NCBI GenBank assembly: GCA_020058315.1
Contig: JAGVEK010000041.1
Coordinates: 1 to 6,041 of the forward strand
Length of the DNA stretch: 6,041 nucleotides
Reading direction: 5' to 3'
DNA from: Candidatus Zixiibacteriota bacterium
GTDB taxonomy: Bacteria; Zixibacteria; MSB-5A5; WJJR01
The notes below the pieces were generated by a model, which searched no databases, was not told the origin of the DNA, and was given only the letters and a program-made list of their open reading frames with translations. A program made the translations under genes and the position numbers. Positions 1-4,904 of the stretch are shown in pieces (the first letter of the stretch is position 1; every line of letters starts with the position of its first letter).

Positions 1-84
1 GGACAACCGGTTTCCTTTCAGAAGCTCGATCAGCCCTGCCTTGAACAGTTCCCGGTATGCGCCAGGCGTCGGAATGTGTTTCAT
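1..84 (-). CDS. N-terminal fragment of an unrecognised protein, cut by the left edge
   Basis: The first 28 codons are visible, beginning MKHIPTPGAYRELF and reaching the window edge without a stop. The start is ATG at 84-82, whose last bases overlap the TGA stop of the 84-aa gene before it (ATGA overlap), which suggests translational coupling. An AGGAG Shine-Dalgarno sequence lies 7 bases upstream of the ATG, inside the end of the previous gene. The visible part looks like an amphipathic helix (ELFKAGLIELLKG). Too little is present to name a family; the coupling implies it works with, or is co-expressed with, the gene at 81-335. Confidence 0.7.
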   Translation of the reverse strand, partial: MKHIPTPGAYRELFKAGLIELLKGNRLS

Positions 85-335
85 CGTCCATCTCCTTTCG
101 GAGCGTAGTCAATGACGCACTCTCCCGTCTTCTGGTTGTAGACCGACCCCCAGTACCCTTCACTTGCCCATTTCCGGGCAAGCTGGACAGCGCGGATGCG
201 GCTTTGATTGACGACATCGCAAGCGGGAGTTTCCTCCATGCCCTCGTCGGTTCGCGGATCGCGAGATGTCGCGACGGCATGATAGTTTTGCTCGTCCAGC
301 GGAACGATGGGAACGACGCCTGTATCGAGTTTCAT
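81..335 (-). CDS. 84-aa hypothetical protein of a mobile element
   Basis: Small acidic-to-neutral protein beginning MKLDTGVVPIVPLDEQNY. I do not recognise its family. An upstream in-frame ATG at 371 would give 96 aa, but the ATG at 335 has GGAGGT seven bases before it and the longer version would run into the leader hairpin, so 335 is chosen. The C-terminal half has the best-formed segment, with a helix-like stretch (RIRAVQLARKWASEGYWG) followed by a short beta-like end (GSVYNQKTGECVIDYAP). There is no signal peptide or membrane segment. It follows a hairpin leader and its stop overlaps the next start, so it is probably the first gene of a small unit with the gene at 1-84. Function unknown. 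Confidence 0.7.
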   Translation of the reverse strand: MKLDTGVVPIVPLDEQNYHAVATSRDPRTDEGMEETPACDVVNQSRIRAVQLARKWASEGYWGSVYNQKTGECVIDYAPKGDGR

Positions 336-358
336 TGTTGACCTCCAGAATGGTGAGA

Positions 359-393
359 GGCCACTCCCCAACCGGGAAGTGGCCCCGGTTGGG
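359..393 (-). promoter_or_regulatory. Leader with two mutually exclusive hairpins before the 84-aa gene
   Basis: The 69-base gap between the 81-aa and 84-aa genes is dominated by two overlapping inverted repeats. One is CCCAACCGGG paired with CCCGGTTGGG (393-384 with 376-367, 10 bp, 7-base loop). The other is GGCCACT paired with AGTGGCC (384-378 with 365-359, 7 bp). The 5' arm of the second is the loop of the first. A true pseudoknot is sterically unlikely because only one base would have to cross a 10-bp stem, so the two folds are best read as alternatives. The Shine-Dalgarno sequence follows about 13 bases later. It could be a switch, an RNA-stability element or a terminator remnant; no U-run follows. 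Confidence 0.55.
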
Positions 394-404
394 AAAGGAT
401 TGCT

Positions 405-650
405 TCAGATGCCGAGCGCAGCCCGTACGGCCTTTTTCCGCTGCGGATACGGCAACCCCGAAGGGCTGTTGATGCCGTAGTCCCGGCAGACCAGGATTCG
501 CAGGCAGGCCAGGCGGGCAACTGCGGTGAAATGCCCGTTGTTCCGCGTCTTGTCCTTGAGCACGTCTTCCAGCCATTGCGATGACTGTTCGTTGGCTTGG
601 CGGACGAGTCGGTAGAACCTGGCGCGGCGAGTGGAGAGCAAAGTTCTCAT
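405..650 (-). CDS. 81-aa basic hypothetical protein
   Basis: Arg/Lys-rich protein starting MRTLLSTRRARFYRLVRQ. The family is not recognised. The reading frame is open upstream to 692, but the ATG at 650 is preferred: GGAGG lies 9 bases before it and it begins just 4 bases after the stop of the 91-aa gene. The basic N-terminal helix, a middle segment with several hydrophobic residues (TAVARLACLRILVCRDYG) and a basic C-terminus would suit a small nucleic-acid-associated protein, but no known DNA-binding motif is evident. It is the last gene of the apparent unit radC, 91-aa gene, 81-aa gene, and is followed by a hairpin leader. Function unknown. Confidence 0.65.
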   Translation of the reverse strand: MRTLLSTRRARFYRLVRQANEQSSQWLEDVLKDKTRNNGHFTAVARLACLRILVCRDYGINSPSGLPYPQRKKAVRAALGI

Positions 651-654
651 GCCA

Positions 655-930
655 TCAGCCCTCCACGCGCAGGGTTGCCGTCGGTTTCGCAATTCCAGCG
701 CTCTTCAGATATTCCAGAAGCCCGCCGGTATCGCGCCCGTGCCGCATGAAGCCGTCCTCGACAAGCCACAGGCCGTCTTCACTCGGCCAGCCGGTGTTTC
801 CGTCCTCATTCGAGAATGAAAACACCGTTCGGCCGTTCTGATTTTCGACGTGCGACTTGAACCACCCGCGCTCGTCGAGATCGACCACCTGAACCAGTTC
901 CTGCCGGAAGGGCTTGAAGCTGCCGTTCAT
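655..930 (-). CDS. 91-aa hypothetical protein coupled to radC
   Basis: Acidic small protein beginning MNGSFKPFRQELVQVVDL. The family is not recognised. It looks like a compact alpha/beta protein: N-terminal beta-like segments (ELVQVVDL, TVFSFSNE), a Trp/Gly-rich middle (GNTGWPSEDGLWLVEDGF) and a C-terminal helix (GGLLEYLKSAGI). The ATG overlaps the radC stop in an ATGA arrangement, and an AAAGGGGG ribosome site lies within the last codons of radC, so it should be translated together with radC. There is no signal peptide or transmembrane segment. The coupling suggests need for similar amounts, not necessarily a physical complex. Confidence 0.7.
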   Translation of the reverse strand: MNGSFKPFRQELVQVVDLDERGWFKSHVENQNGRTVFSFSNEDGNTGWPSEDGLWLVEDGFMRHGRDTGGLLEYLKSAGIAKPTATLRVEG

Positions 931-1535
931 AGCAGCCCCCTTTCGGCGAACGAAAGCGTCTTGTTCCCGGCCACGATGAAGTGGTCCAGAACCTTGACAT
1001 CCACCAGTGCCAGCGCGGCCTTGAGGCTAGTCGTCAGCACTTCGTCCGCCCGCGACTGGTCGGCTTCTCCACTCGGATGGTTATGAGCGAGTATTACCGC
1101 TGCCGCGTTGTGCACCAGCGCTCGCTTGACCACTTCCCGCGGGTAGACCGAGGTCTGGGTCAGCGTGCCGCGAAAGAGTTCTTCCGCGACGATCAACCGG
1201 TTCCTGGCGTCCATCCACAGGCACATGAATACTTCATGCTCGTAACCGCCGATCCGGCCACACAGGAATGTCGAGGCAGCACTGGGCGAGGCCAGATTGA
1301 TCCCCGTACTGCTCATGTCTTCCTGCATTGCCCGGATGTAAAGCTCCTTCGCAGCGGCGATTTGCGGCTGCGCCTGGTAGGACGTCCGCTCTTCCCCTGC
1401 AATGAAGCTTGTCTGTCGTGCCGACCTGATCCCGAAAATTTCCGAGAGGGGACGCGTTGACAGGGCGCGACCCGCCGGGCCACAGAGAACCGCCAGCAAA
1501 TCGGCATTGGTCATTTCAATGGTGCGCATTTCCAT
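927..1535 (-). CDS. radC: RadC-like JAB-domain protein
   Basis: 202-aa member of the RadC family (JAB/MPN metalloenzyme fold). The JAB core is at about residues 80-202 and has the expected zinc-site layout: a Glu before the first strand (E101), the HNHPSG motif (H151, H153) and an Asp ten residues later (D164). The usual family stretches VYPREVVKRAL and SFAERGLL are also present. It is slightly shorter than typical chromosomal RadC; the N-terminal 75 residues do not look like the helix-hairpin-helix module of those proteins, which is common for RadC copies on mobile elements. The biochemical role of RadC is uncertain, and the older DNA-repair label is disputed. The start at 1535 is chosen because AAAGG lies 8 bases upstream; internal ATGs at 1529 and 1514 are less well placed. 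A strong hairpin precedes it, and the 91-aa gene is coupled to its end. Confidence 0.92.
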   Translation of the reverse strand: MEMRTIEMTNADLLAVLCGPAGRALSTRPLSEIFGIRSARQTSFIAGEERTSYQAQPQIAAAKELYIRAMQEDMSSTGINLASPSAASTFLCGRIGGYEHEVFMCLWMDARNRLIVAEELFRGTLTQTSVYPREVVKRALVHNAAAVILAHNHPSGEADQSRADEVLTTSLKAALALVDVKVLDHFIVAGNKTLSFAERGLL

Positions 1536-1556
1536 TTCATTTGCCTTTCAGGAAAT

Positions 1557-1593
1557 GGGGCCGTGCGCATCCCCAGGGGGCGCATACGGCCCC
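1557..1593 (-). promoter_or_regulatory. Long GC-rich hairpin in the radC leader
   Basis: GGGGCCGT pairs with ACGGCCCC (8 bp) and, after a 2-base bulge, GCGC pairs with GCGC, closing on a C-rich/G-rich loop. The hairpin ends about 20 bases before the radC start codon, close to the weak AAAGG ribosome site. No U-run follows, so it is unlikely to be a simple intrinsic terminator. A leader structure affecting translation or RNA stability is more likely. The rest of the 158-base gap between ardC and radC (1594-1693) shows no gene or strong structure that I can support. Confidence 0.55.
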
Positions 1594-1693
1594 TGAGGGA
1601 GTAAATATGGAAGCCGCCGAAGCCACTCCCATCTTTTAGAAACGTGCTGCCTGCCATCCATGCCAGACCTGAATATGGGAGGCGACACGCGAA

Positions 1694-2515
1694 TTACTCA
1701 TCGCGCATCTCCACCTCTTTCAGGGCTTGGGTACCCGCCTTGAGAATCTTGTCCGCCGCCGCAAACACCCGACGCGCCGATTTTTCCGGGAATTCCTTCC
1801 CGTCGAGCCAGCTCTGGATGTAGCCCCGGCTTTCCTCCATGCCTGGCAACCCGAGGGTCGCGCAGCACAGGTAGGCCGTTGCCTCGGCTTCAGCCTCCTT
1901 GATGCATTTCGGCATCGTGGGGCCGTCGGCCATCACTCCCGTCTCGTCACCCGTGGCCGTGTGGCCAAGCAGGTGATGCGCAATTTCGTGGAAAAGTGTC
2001 TTCCATGGCATCGCGGCAACAGGATTGACAGCCACCTCGCGGACATCGCGTTTGGCATACCCCTGGCAGTTGCCGTCGATCATCTCGAACGGAACTTCCC
2101 GAATATCCAGCACGACAAGCGCCTTTGATTTGTCCCACTCCGGCGTCCACACCTCCGGCTGGAGAGCATCGCCTTCCGTCTGGTCGAGACTGAACCAGTT
2201 GCGCTTCATCAAAAAGATCATGTAAGCAGCACCAGTCCCCTCTTCCAGGGTGTGTTCGTCCTTGTCCTTTCTCTTGACCGTTACCGGCATGATGAGGGAA
2301 AGGGCCTTCTCGCCTTTCCTGACCTTTCGGCCAAGATTTTTCCAGCGATTGAAGCTGGCAATGGGAGCGAGCGGAAGACCACGCGCCGCCAGTTGAAATG
2401 CCGCAAGGATTGCGTTGCCCAGCGAGTAGTCGTGAAATACCGAGTACGCCTTTGACAGCGTTCCGGGTAGCGTCAGTGCCTGTTGCAGCAGGGAGTTCCA
2501 GTCAGGCTTTTCCAT
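1694..2515 (-). CDS. ardC: ArdC-type antirestriction protein (ssDNA-binding domain plus metallopeptidase domain)
   Basis: 273-aa protein with the two-domain layout of ArdC. The N-terminal part (about residues 1-130) is the ssDNA-binding domain, with the family-typical run YSLGNAILAAFQLAARG (30-46) and FNRWKNLGRKVRKGEKAL (55-72). The C-terminal part is a zincin-like metallopeptidase with HEIAH (H176, E177, H180) extended to HHLLGH, and a downstream acidic EAEAEATAY (208-216) that probably supplies the third zinc ligand. Known ArdC proteins protect incoming plasmid DNA from restriction in the recipient; the length is close to the pSa protein (just under 300 aa). ATG 2515 is chosen over the in-frame 2557 because GGGAGG lies about 6 bases before it. 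It overlaps the upstream 64-aa ORF by 14 bases, so translation is probably coupled. Confidence 0.88.
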   Translation of the reverse strand: MEKPDWNSLLQQALTLPGTLSKAYSVFHDYSLGNAILAAFQLAARGLPLAPIASFNRWKNLGRKVRKGEKALSLIMPVTVKRKDKDEHTLEEGTGAAYMIFLMKRNWFSLDQTEGDALQPEVWTPEWDKSKALVVLDIREVPFEMIDGNCQGYAKRDVREVAVNPVAAMPWKTLFHEIAHHLLGHTATGDETGVMADGPTMPKCIKEAEAEATAYLCCATLGLPGMEESRGYIQSWLDGKEFPEKSARRVFAAADKILKAGTQALKEVEMRDE

Positions 2516-2696
2516 GACCGGCCTCCCTGACTTCCTTGATCCACCACTCCGACACACCGAGATACTTTCCGGTCACCGGGTGAACGTCGATCAAGTCGGC
2601 GCTGGCTTGCCATCCGCGCGAAGCGCGACAGGCACGAACATCGCCGCGTCCATTGAACCGCCGCCAGCGTGTAGTTCCATCTTCATAGTGATACAT
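2502..2696 (-). CDS. 64-aa hypothetical protein overlapping ardC
   Basis: Small basic protein beginning MYHYEDGTTRWRRFNGRG, with many aromatic residues (four Trp). The family is not recognised. Its start has GGAGG five bases upstream at the end of the structured leader (copy 1), so it, rather than ardC, is the first gene translated from that leader. Its last 14 bases overlap the start of ardC. Beta-like segments are suggested by HYEDGTTRWRRF and DLIDVHPVTGKYLGVSEWW. The overlap and the good ribosome site support a real gene, possibly an ArdC partner or simply a translational lead-in to ardC; nothing in the sequence decides. Confidence 0.65.
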   Translation of the reverse strand: MYHYEDGTTRWRRFNGRGDVRACRASRGWQASADLIDVHPVTGKYLGVSEWWIKEVREAGHGKA

Positions 2697-2711
2697 GGTT
2701 GCCTCCAGACG

Positions 2712-2764
2712 AAGAAACCGCCGAAGGCACCAAGCCCGTCGCCGGGGTTGATGCCCCGGCGGGG
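2712..2764 (-). promoter_or_regulatory. P6 domain of leader copy 1: alternative stems before the 64-aa gene and ardC
   Basis: Two incompatible folds can be drawn. The local hairpin pairs CGCCGGGG with CCCCGGCG (2761-2754 with 2747-2740), extended by CCC/GGG across a 2-base bulge. The distal fold pairs CGGCGG on the + strand at 2757-2762 with CCGCCG at 2718-2723, stacked on TGCC (2752-2755) with GGCA (2726-2729). On the minus strand the distal stem is followed by TTTCTT and then by the GGAGG ribosome site. Both folds can also be drawn in the second copy at 5608-5659. This layout resembles an expression platform (terminator or sequestering stem against an alternative hairpin). Whether it switches is inference. 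Confidence 0.5.
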
Positions 2765-2773
2765 TTGTGAATG

Positions 2774-2921
2774 ACGACCAGTTGCCTGAGCGTCGTTGAT
2801 TGCTGATTGTTTCGAGCGGCCAGCTACCGCCTATGACACCCCTGGATTACCCGGGAGCGACAATTTTGCTTTCCACAGCGCACCTCGCGATGCGCTCTGG
2901 AAAGCCCGCCTTTCGGCGGAC
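2774..2921 (-). ncRNA. Structured leader element, copy 1 (hairpins P1-P5)
   Basis: This non-coding stretch on the minus strand folds into successive hairpins shared with the copy at 5670-5827. P1 (2905-2920) has a GAAA loop. P2 (2869-2904) has arms CTTTCCAGAGCGCA and TGCGCTGTGGAAAG with one mismatch. An AAAATTGT linker follows. P3 (2839-2857) pairs CCCGG with CCaGGG. P4 (2816-2830) is GCGG/CCGC around TAGCTGG. Then comes a GAAACAATCAGCA linker, and P5 (2774-2796) is ACGAC/GTCGT plus CAG/CTG around a GCAA tetraloop. The element lies between the 50-aa gene and the 64-aa/ardC genes. A 33-codon ORF can be read through it but is not supported by the substitution pattern. I do not recognise it as a named RNA family. 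Confidence 0.6.
2905..2920 (-). terminator. Tetraloop hairpin after the 50-aa gene (P1 of copy 1), possible weak terminator
   Basis: CCGCC and GGCGG close a GAAA loop eight bases after the stop of the 50-aa gene, followed by GCTTTCC. The position is typical of an intrinsic terminator, but the U-run is only three bases long, so it would be weak. The same spot in the other copy has an 8-bp stem with a TTCG loop, also followed by GCTTTCC. It may belong to the structured element rather than terminate the operon. Confidence 0.4.
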
Positions 2922-2928
2922 CTTGGTT

Positions 2929-3081
2929 TCATGCGATTTCCTTCAGAAGCCCCTTCTCCACGAGCGCCTTGAGTTGTGCGCTGAGTATCAGGACCAGAAG
3001 CACCGATCCCTTGCAGAGAAGCACCCGTTTCCCGTCCGCGAGTTCTGCGACGGTTTGTGGTCCCAAGTACTGATATTTCAT
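2929..3081 (-). CDS. 50-aa hypothetical small protein
   Basis: Short ORF beginning MKYQYLGPQTVAELADGK and ending LVEKGLLKEIA. Evidence that it is real: GGAGG five bases before the ATG, an ATGA overlap with the preceding 30-aa ORF, and a sensible composition. The centre (VLLCKGSVLLVLILSAQLKALV) is strongly hydrophobic but contains a Lys and polar residues, so it could be a small membrane-associated peptide or the buried core of a tiny alpha/beta protein. The start KYQYLGP followed by VAELADGKRVLLCKG resembles a short beta-rich fold. The family is not recognised. It is the last gene of the primase unit, with the P1 hairpin directly after it. Confidence 0.65.
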   Translation of the reverse strand: MKYQYLGPQTVAELADGKRVLLCKGSVLLVLILSAQLKALVEKGLLKEIA

Positions 3082-3170
3082 GATGCCCTCCTGTTACGAG
3101 GGATCTCCGACCCAATGCATCCGGGCAGGGTTTCAATATCGACCGGGCTGACGTCAGCATTCCTGTCCAT
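3078..3170 (-). CDS. 30-aa small ORF between primase and the 50-aa gene
   Basis: Tiny ORF beginning MDRNADVSPVDIETLPG. It starts 13 bases after the primase stop behind a near-perfect Shine-Dalgarno sequence (AAGGAGGTGA), and its TGA overlaps the ATG of the 50-aa gene. The peptide is hydrophilic with Cys18; its last residues (PRNRRAS) are set partly by the ribosome site of the next gene, so only the first 22 or so residues are free to carry function. It may be a real microprotein or only a coupling ORF that delivers ribosomes to the 50-aa gene. The family is not recognised. Confidence 0.5.
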   Translation of the reverse strand: MDRNADVSPVDIETLPGCIGSEIPRNRRAS

Positions 3171-3174
3171 GGCG

Positions 3175-3184
3175 TCACCTCCTT
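3175..3184 (-). promoter_or_regulatory. Near-consensus ribosome binding site of the 30-aa ORF
   Basis: AAGGAGGTGA, a full-length match to the anti-Shine-Dalgarno sequence, begins at the last base of the primase stop codon and sits 4 bases before the ATG at 3170 (7 bases from GGAGG). It is the strongest ribosome site in the window and the main reason to accept such a short ORF. Confidence 0.7.
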
Positions 3185-4260
3185 CACGCAACGCGACGCA
3201 TGGCATGTTCAACGGATTGCAAGGAAGGAAAACCTGCCTTGCCGTCACGATTGAGAATGTCGAGCCAGTCCAGTGACTTCTGACCGGCAGGAATCTCGCC
3301 CGCAGGAACAATGGCACTGGCCTTGATACCCCGCTCCCAGAGCCTTTGGACCAGCCGCCTGGCTGATTCCTGACCATGCCCCCTTGGATGTTGCGCCGAG
3401 GGCTGATCCTTGTCGGCGAAGACCAGGATCTGACTCACGCCGGGGGGCGGGTAAAAGTGCTCCAGCAGATACGCATTGACCGCGCACCAGACCGGCATCT
3501 TCGTCCCTTCCATGACCGCGAGAGCCGTCTCCAGACCTTCTGCCACTGCCAGCACGGCGCCAGCCTCCACCAGTCGGATGACTCCGCCCGCCAGCTTCCG
3601 CTGACTTGGATACCGCATCAGCTTCCTGGGAGACTCGACAGGGGCCTTGTAGCCGTCCGCCGTCAGGTAGGTACGATGAATGGTGATGGCGTTGCCGCCG
3701 TGACCCTGCACCATGGCCAGCATCGCCGGAAACGTGCCGATCTCCTTTCTGTCCTCGAAATACGCGAGCGATGGATGGAGACGGAGTGTTTCCGGTTGTC
3801 GGATCGAGATACCTCTTCGGGCCAGATACAACCGGGCCGGTTCAGCATCGGGATGAGAGAGGGCGATCGACTCGTTCCAGACCCGGTTAAGCGCCTGGCG
3901 AGACTTTTCGTCATCGTCGCCCTTCCGGGTCTGGCGAGAAATGGTTCTCCCGCCAAACGGCCTGGGGATGATGCCGACACGCAGGTACTCGGCTACGGAC
4001 TTCAGTGCTTCCTTGAAATCCATGCCGGACACCCACATCAGCGTGGCAAATCCATCGGGATGGACGCCACAGGTATTGCAGACGCCACCTCCAGAATCAT
4101 CCACGTCGTTGAACACGCGGTATCCGTCCTTGCCGCCGTGCACCGGGCAGGAAACGTGATGGCCGACTCGATCAAGTGCAGGTTGAAGCTGTGGCGCAAG
4201 GGCCGAGAGAATCCCTCCCCAGCGGCCATGTGCAGCGGCTTTGACTTCCTTTGCTTCCAT
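3184..4260 (-). CDS. Primase-like protein with zinc-binding and Toprim domains
   Basis: 358-aa protein of the stand-alone primase-like type carried by plasmids and integrative elements. The N-terminal zinc-ribbon has CPVHGG (C38, H41) and CNTC (C61, C64), with GYRVFNDVDDSGGGVC between, as in P4-alpha/CHC2-type primase zinc domains. The Toprim domain follows, with its conserved Glu in VAEGLETALAV (E241) and the DxD pair in VFADKD (D283, D285), which bind the catalytic metal. No helicase domain is present, so it would prime without a fused helicase. A likely role is making primers on the transferred single strand in the recipient, or for element replication. The start at 4260 has GGAGG five bases upstream; in-frame ATGs at 4272 and 4359 lack this and lie in the structured leader. 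It sits downstream of ssb, and two tiny ORFs follow it. Confidence 0.85.
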   Translation of the reverse strand: MEAKEVKAAAHGRWGGILSALAPQLQPALDRVGHHVSCPVHGGKDGYRVFNDVDDSGGGVCNTCGVHPDGFATLMWVSGMDFKEALKSVAEYLRVGIIPRPFGGRTISRQTRKGDDDEKSRQALNRVWNESIALSHPDAEPARLYLARRGISIRQPETLRLHPSLAYFEDRKEIGTFPAMLAMVQGHGGNAITIHRTYLTADGYKAPVESPRKLMRYPSQRKLAGGVIRLVEAGAVLAVAEGLETALAVMEGTKMPVWCAVNAYLLEHFYPPPGVSQILVFADKDQPSAQHPRGHGQESARRLVQRLWERGIKASAIVPAGEIPAGQKSLDWLDILNRDGKAGFPSLQSVEHAMRRVA

Positions 4261-4277
4261 GATTGCCTCCATGAACA

Positions 4278-4338
4278 GCCCCGGACGGGGCCTGCCGAAA
4301 TGCCCGCGCGAGGCACTTGGGAAGGCCCCGTCGCGGGC
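4278..4338 (-). promoter_or_regulatory. Crossing inverted repeats just before the primase gene
   Basis: On the minus strand four arms appear in the order a-b-a'-b': GCCCGCG (4338-4332), ACGGGGCC (4331-4324), CGCGGGC (4308-4302) and GGCCCCGT (4292-4285). Arm a pairs with a' (7 bp) and b with b' (8 bp), a pseudoknot order. Arm b' can instead close a local hairpin (GCCCC/GGGGC, 4278-4291). The structure ends about 10 bases before the GGAGG site of the primase gene, so it could control ribosome access. Confidence 0.45.
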
Positions 4339-4431
4339 CGGTGAATTACCCACCGGCATAGAGGCACCCCGACCGGGGTAACTCCCCGGTGGGGTTGGTA
4401 ACGTCAGGCGCTAAAGAACGTGCCTGAGCGT
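4337..4431 (-). promoter_or_regulatory. Hairpin series in the ssb-primase leader, partly related to the two-copy element
   Basis: Three hairpins follow the ssb stop. TCAGGC pairs with GCCTGA (4427-4422 with 4409-4404). ACCCC plus ACCGGGG pairs with CCCCGGT plus GGGGT around GTTA, with one bulge (4366-4395). GCCGGTG pairs with CACCGGC (4337-4357). The minus-strand string ACGCTCAGGCA and the following CAACCCCnCCGGGG recur in leader copy 1, so this looks like a reduced relative of its P5-P6 part. The first two hairpins could also lower read-through from ssb. No convincing promoter boxes were found. Confidence 0.5.
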
Positions 4432-4438
4432 GAAGCCA

Positions 4439-4849
4439 TCAGAATGGCCCGTCATCGAATGCTTGTGCTGCCCTGGGGTTTCCTTTCGGCGCCGATCTGG
4501 ACGCGTCAGAACCTTCCCTGGCCTTGCCGCTGCCGCTGGGAAGCATCTTCATGCTCTCGCCGACGATTTCAGTGGTGTAGCGAGTCTCGCCATCCTTGTC
4601 CCATGAACGGGTCTGGAGACGGCCCTCGACATACACCAGAGAACCTTTCTTCAGGTACTCGCCCACAATCTCGGCGAGTTTTCCGAAGAACACGACACGG
4701 TGCCATTCCGTTTTTTCGTGCTTCTCGCCATCCTTCTTCCAGCTTTCGCTGGTGGCGATGTTTGCGCGCGCAATGGCATCGCTGTCATTGCTGCGTCGAA
4801 GCTCGGGGTCAGCCCCTAGAAAACCGATCAATTGAACCTTGTTAAGCAT
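4439..4849 (-). CDS. ssb: Single-stranded DNA-binding protein
   Basis: 136-aa SSB. The OB-fold covers about residues 1-104 and keeps the bacterial signature: NKVQLIGFLGADPELR, TEWHRVVFFGKLAEI and YVEGRLQTRSW, with W38, W50 and W83 at the positions of the DNA-stacking tryptophans of E. coli SSB. The linker is short (about 27 residues) and the tail ends FDDGPF, a variant of the DDDIPF tip that recruits partner proteins; it has fewer acidic residues. It is shorter than the E. coli protein (about 178 aa), as is usual for accessory SSBs of mobile elements. ATG 4849 has AAGGAG six bases upstream; the in-frame start at 4903 would place the first codons in the leader hairpin and is rejected. Its place before the primase gene fits handling of incoming single-stranded DNA. 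Confidence 0.95.
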   Translation of the reverse strand: MLNKVQLIGFLGADPELRRSNDSDAIARANIATSESWKKDGEKHEKTEWHRVVFFGKLAEIVGEYLKKGSLVYVEGRLQTRSWDKDGETRYTTEIVGESMKMLPSGSGKAREGSDASRSAPKGNPRAAQAFDDGPF

Positions 4850-4883
4850 GATGAACTCCTTGTGATGAAAAGGACGGTCACAC

Positions 4884-4904
4884 CATGCCCCTGACGGGAG
4901 CATG
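4884..4904 (-). promoter_or_regulatory. Hairpin in the ssb leader
   Basis: In the 86-base gap before ssb, CATGCTCC pairs with GGGGCATG (7 Watson-Crick pairs plus one T-G) around a 5-base loop. The hairpin is preceded by AACCCGGCGGGA, similar in style to the starts of the other leaders. It ends about 30 bases before the AAGGAG site. It could be a terminator of the upstream gene without a U-run, or a leader structure. No promoter is evident. Confidence 0.4.

Noticed and set aside
160..576. Minus-strand ORF of 138 codons across the 81-aa and 84-aa genes
   Set aside because: Out of frame with two ORFs that have good ribosome sites, crosses the leader hairpins, and has an Arg/Gly/Pro-rich shadow composition.
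981..1460. Plus-strand ORF of 159 codons opposite radC
   Set aside because: The minus-strand frame encodes an obvious JAB domain; the antisense frame shows no recognisable features.
1548..1661. 37-codon minus-strand ORF ending just before radC (starts MDGRQHVSKRWEW)
   Set aside because: Only a weak CAGG ribosome site, and its second half is the radC leader hairpin. A leader peptide cannot be excluded.
2697..2928. CRISPR array or attachment-site repeat as explanation of the two-copy element
   Set aside because: There are only two diverged copies far apart, with no regular spacers and no exact direct repeat at gene or tRNA ends. No tRNA or rRNA gene was seen anywhere in the window.
2831..2932. 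33-codon minus-strand ORF through P1-P3 of leader copy 1, with AAGGA six bases upstream and an ATGA overlap with the 50-aa gene
   Set aside because: Copy 2 has no matching start, and differences between the copies change amino acids freely in the P2 loop while keeping the stem paired. The constraint looks structural, not coding. It remains a minor possibility.
3376..4344. Long plus-strand ORF of 322 codons opposite the primase gene
   Set aside because: It mirrors the primase gene, has no good ribosome site, and the minus-strand frame has clear zinc and Toprim motifs. Long antisense frames are common in GC-rich genes.
4850..4903. Longer SSB start at 4903
   Set aside because: The added residues do not belong to the SSB fold, and the AAGGAG site fixes the start at 4849.
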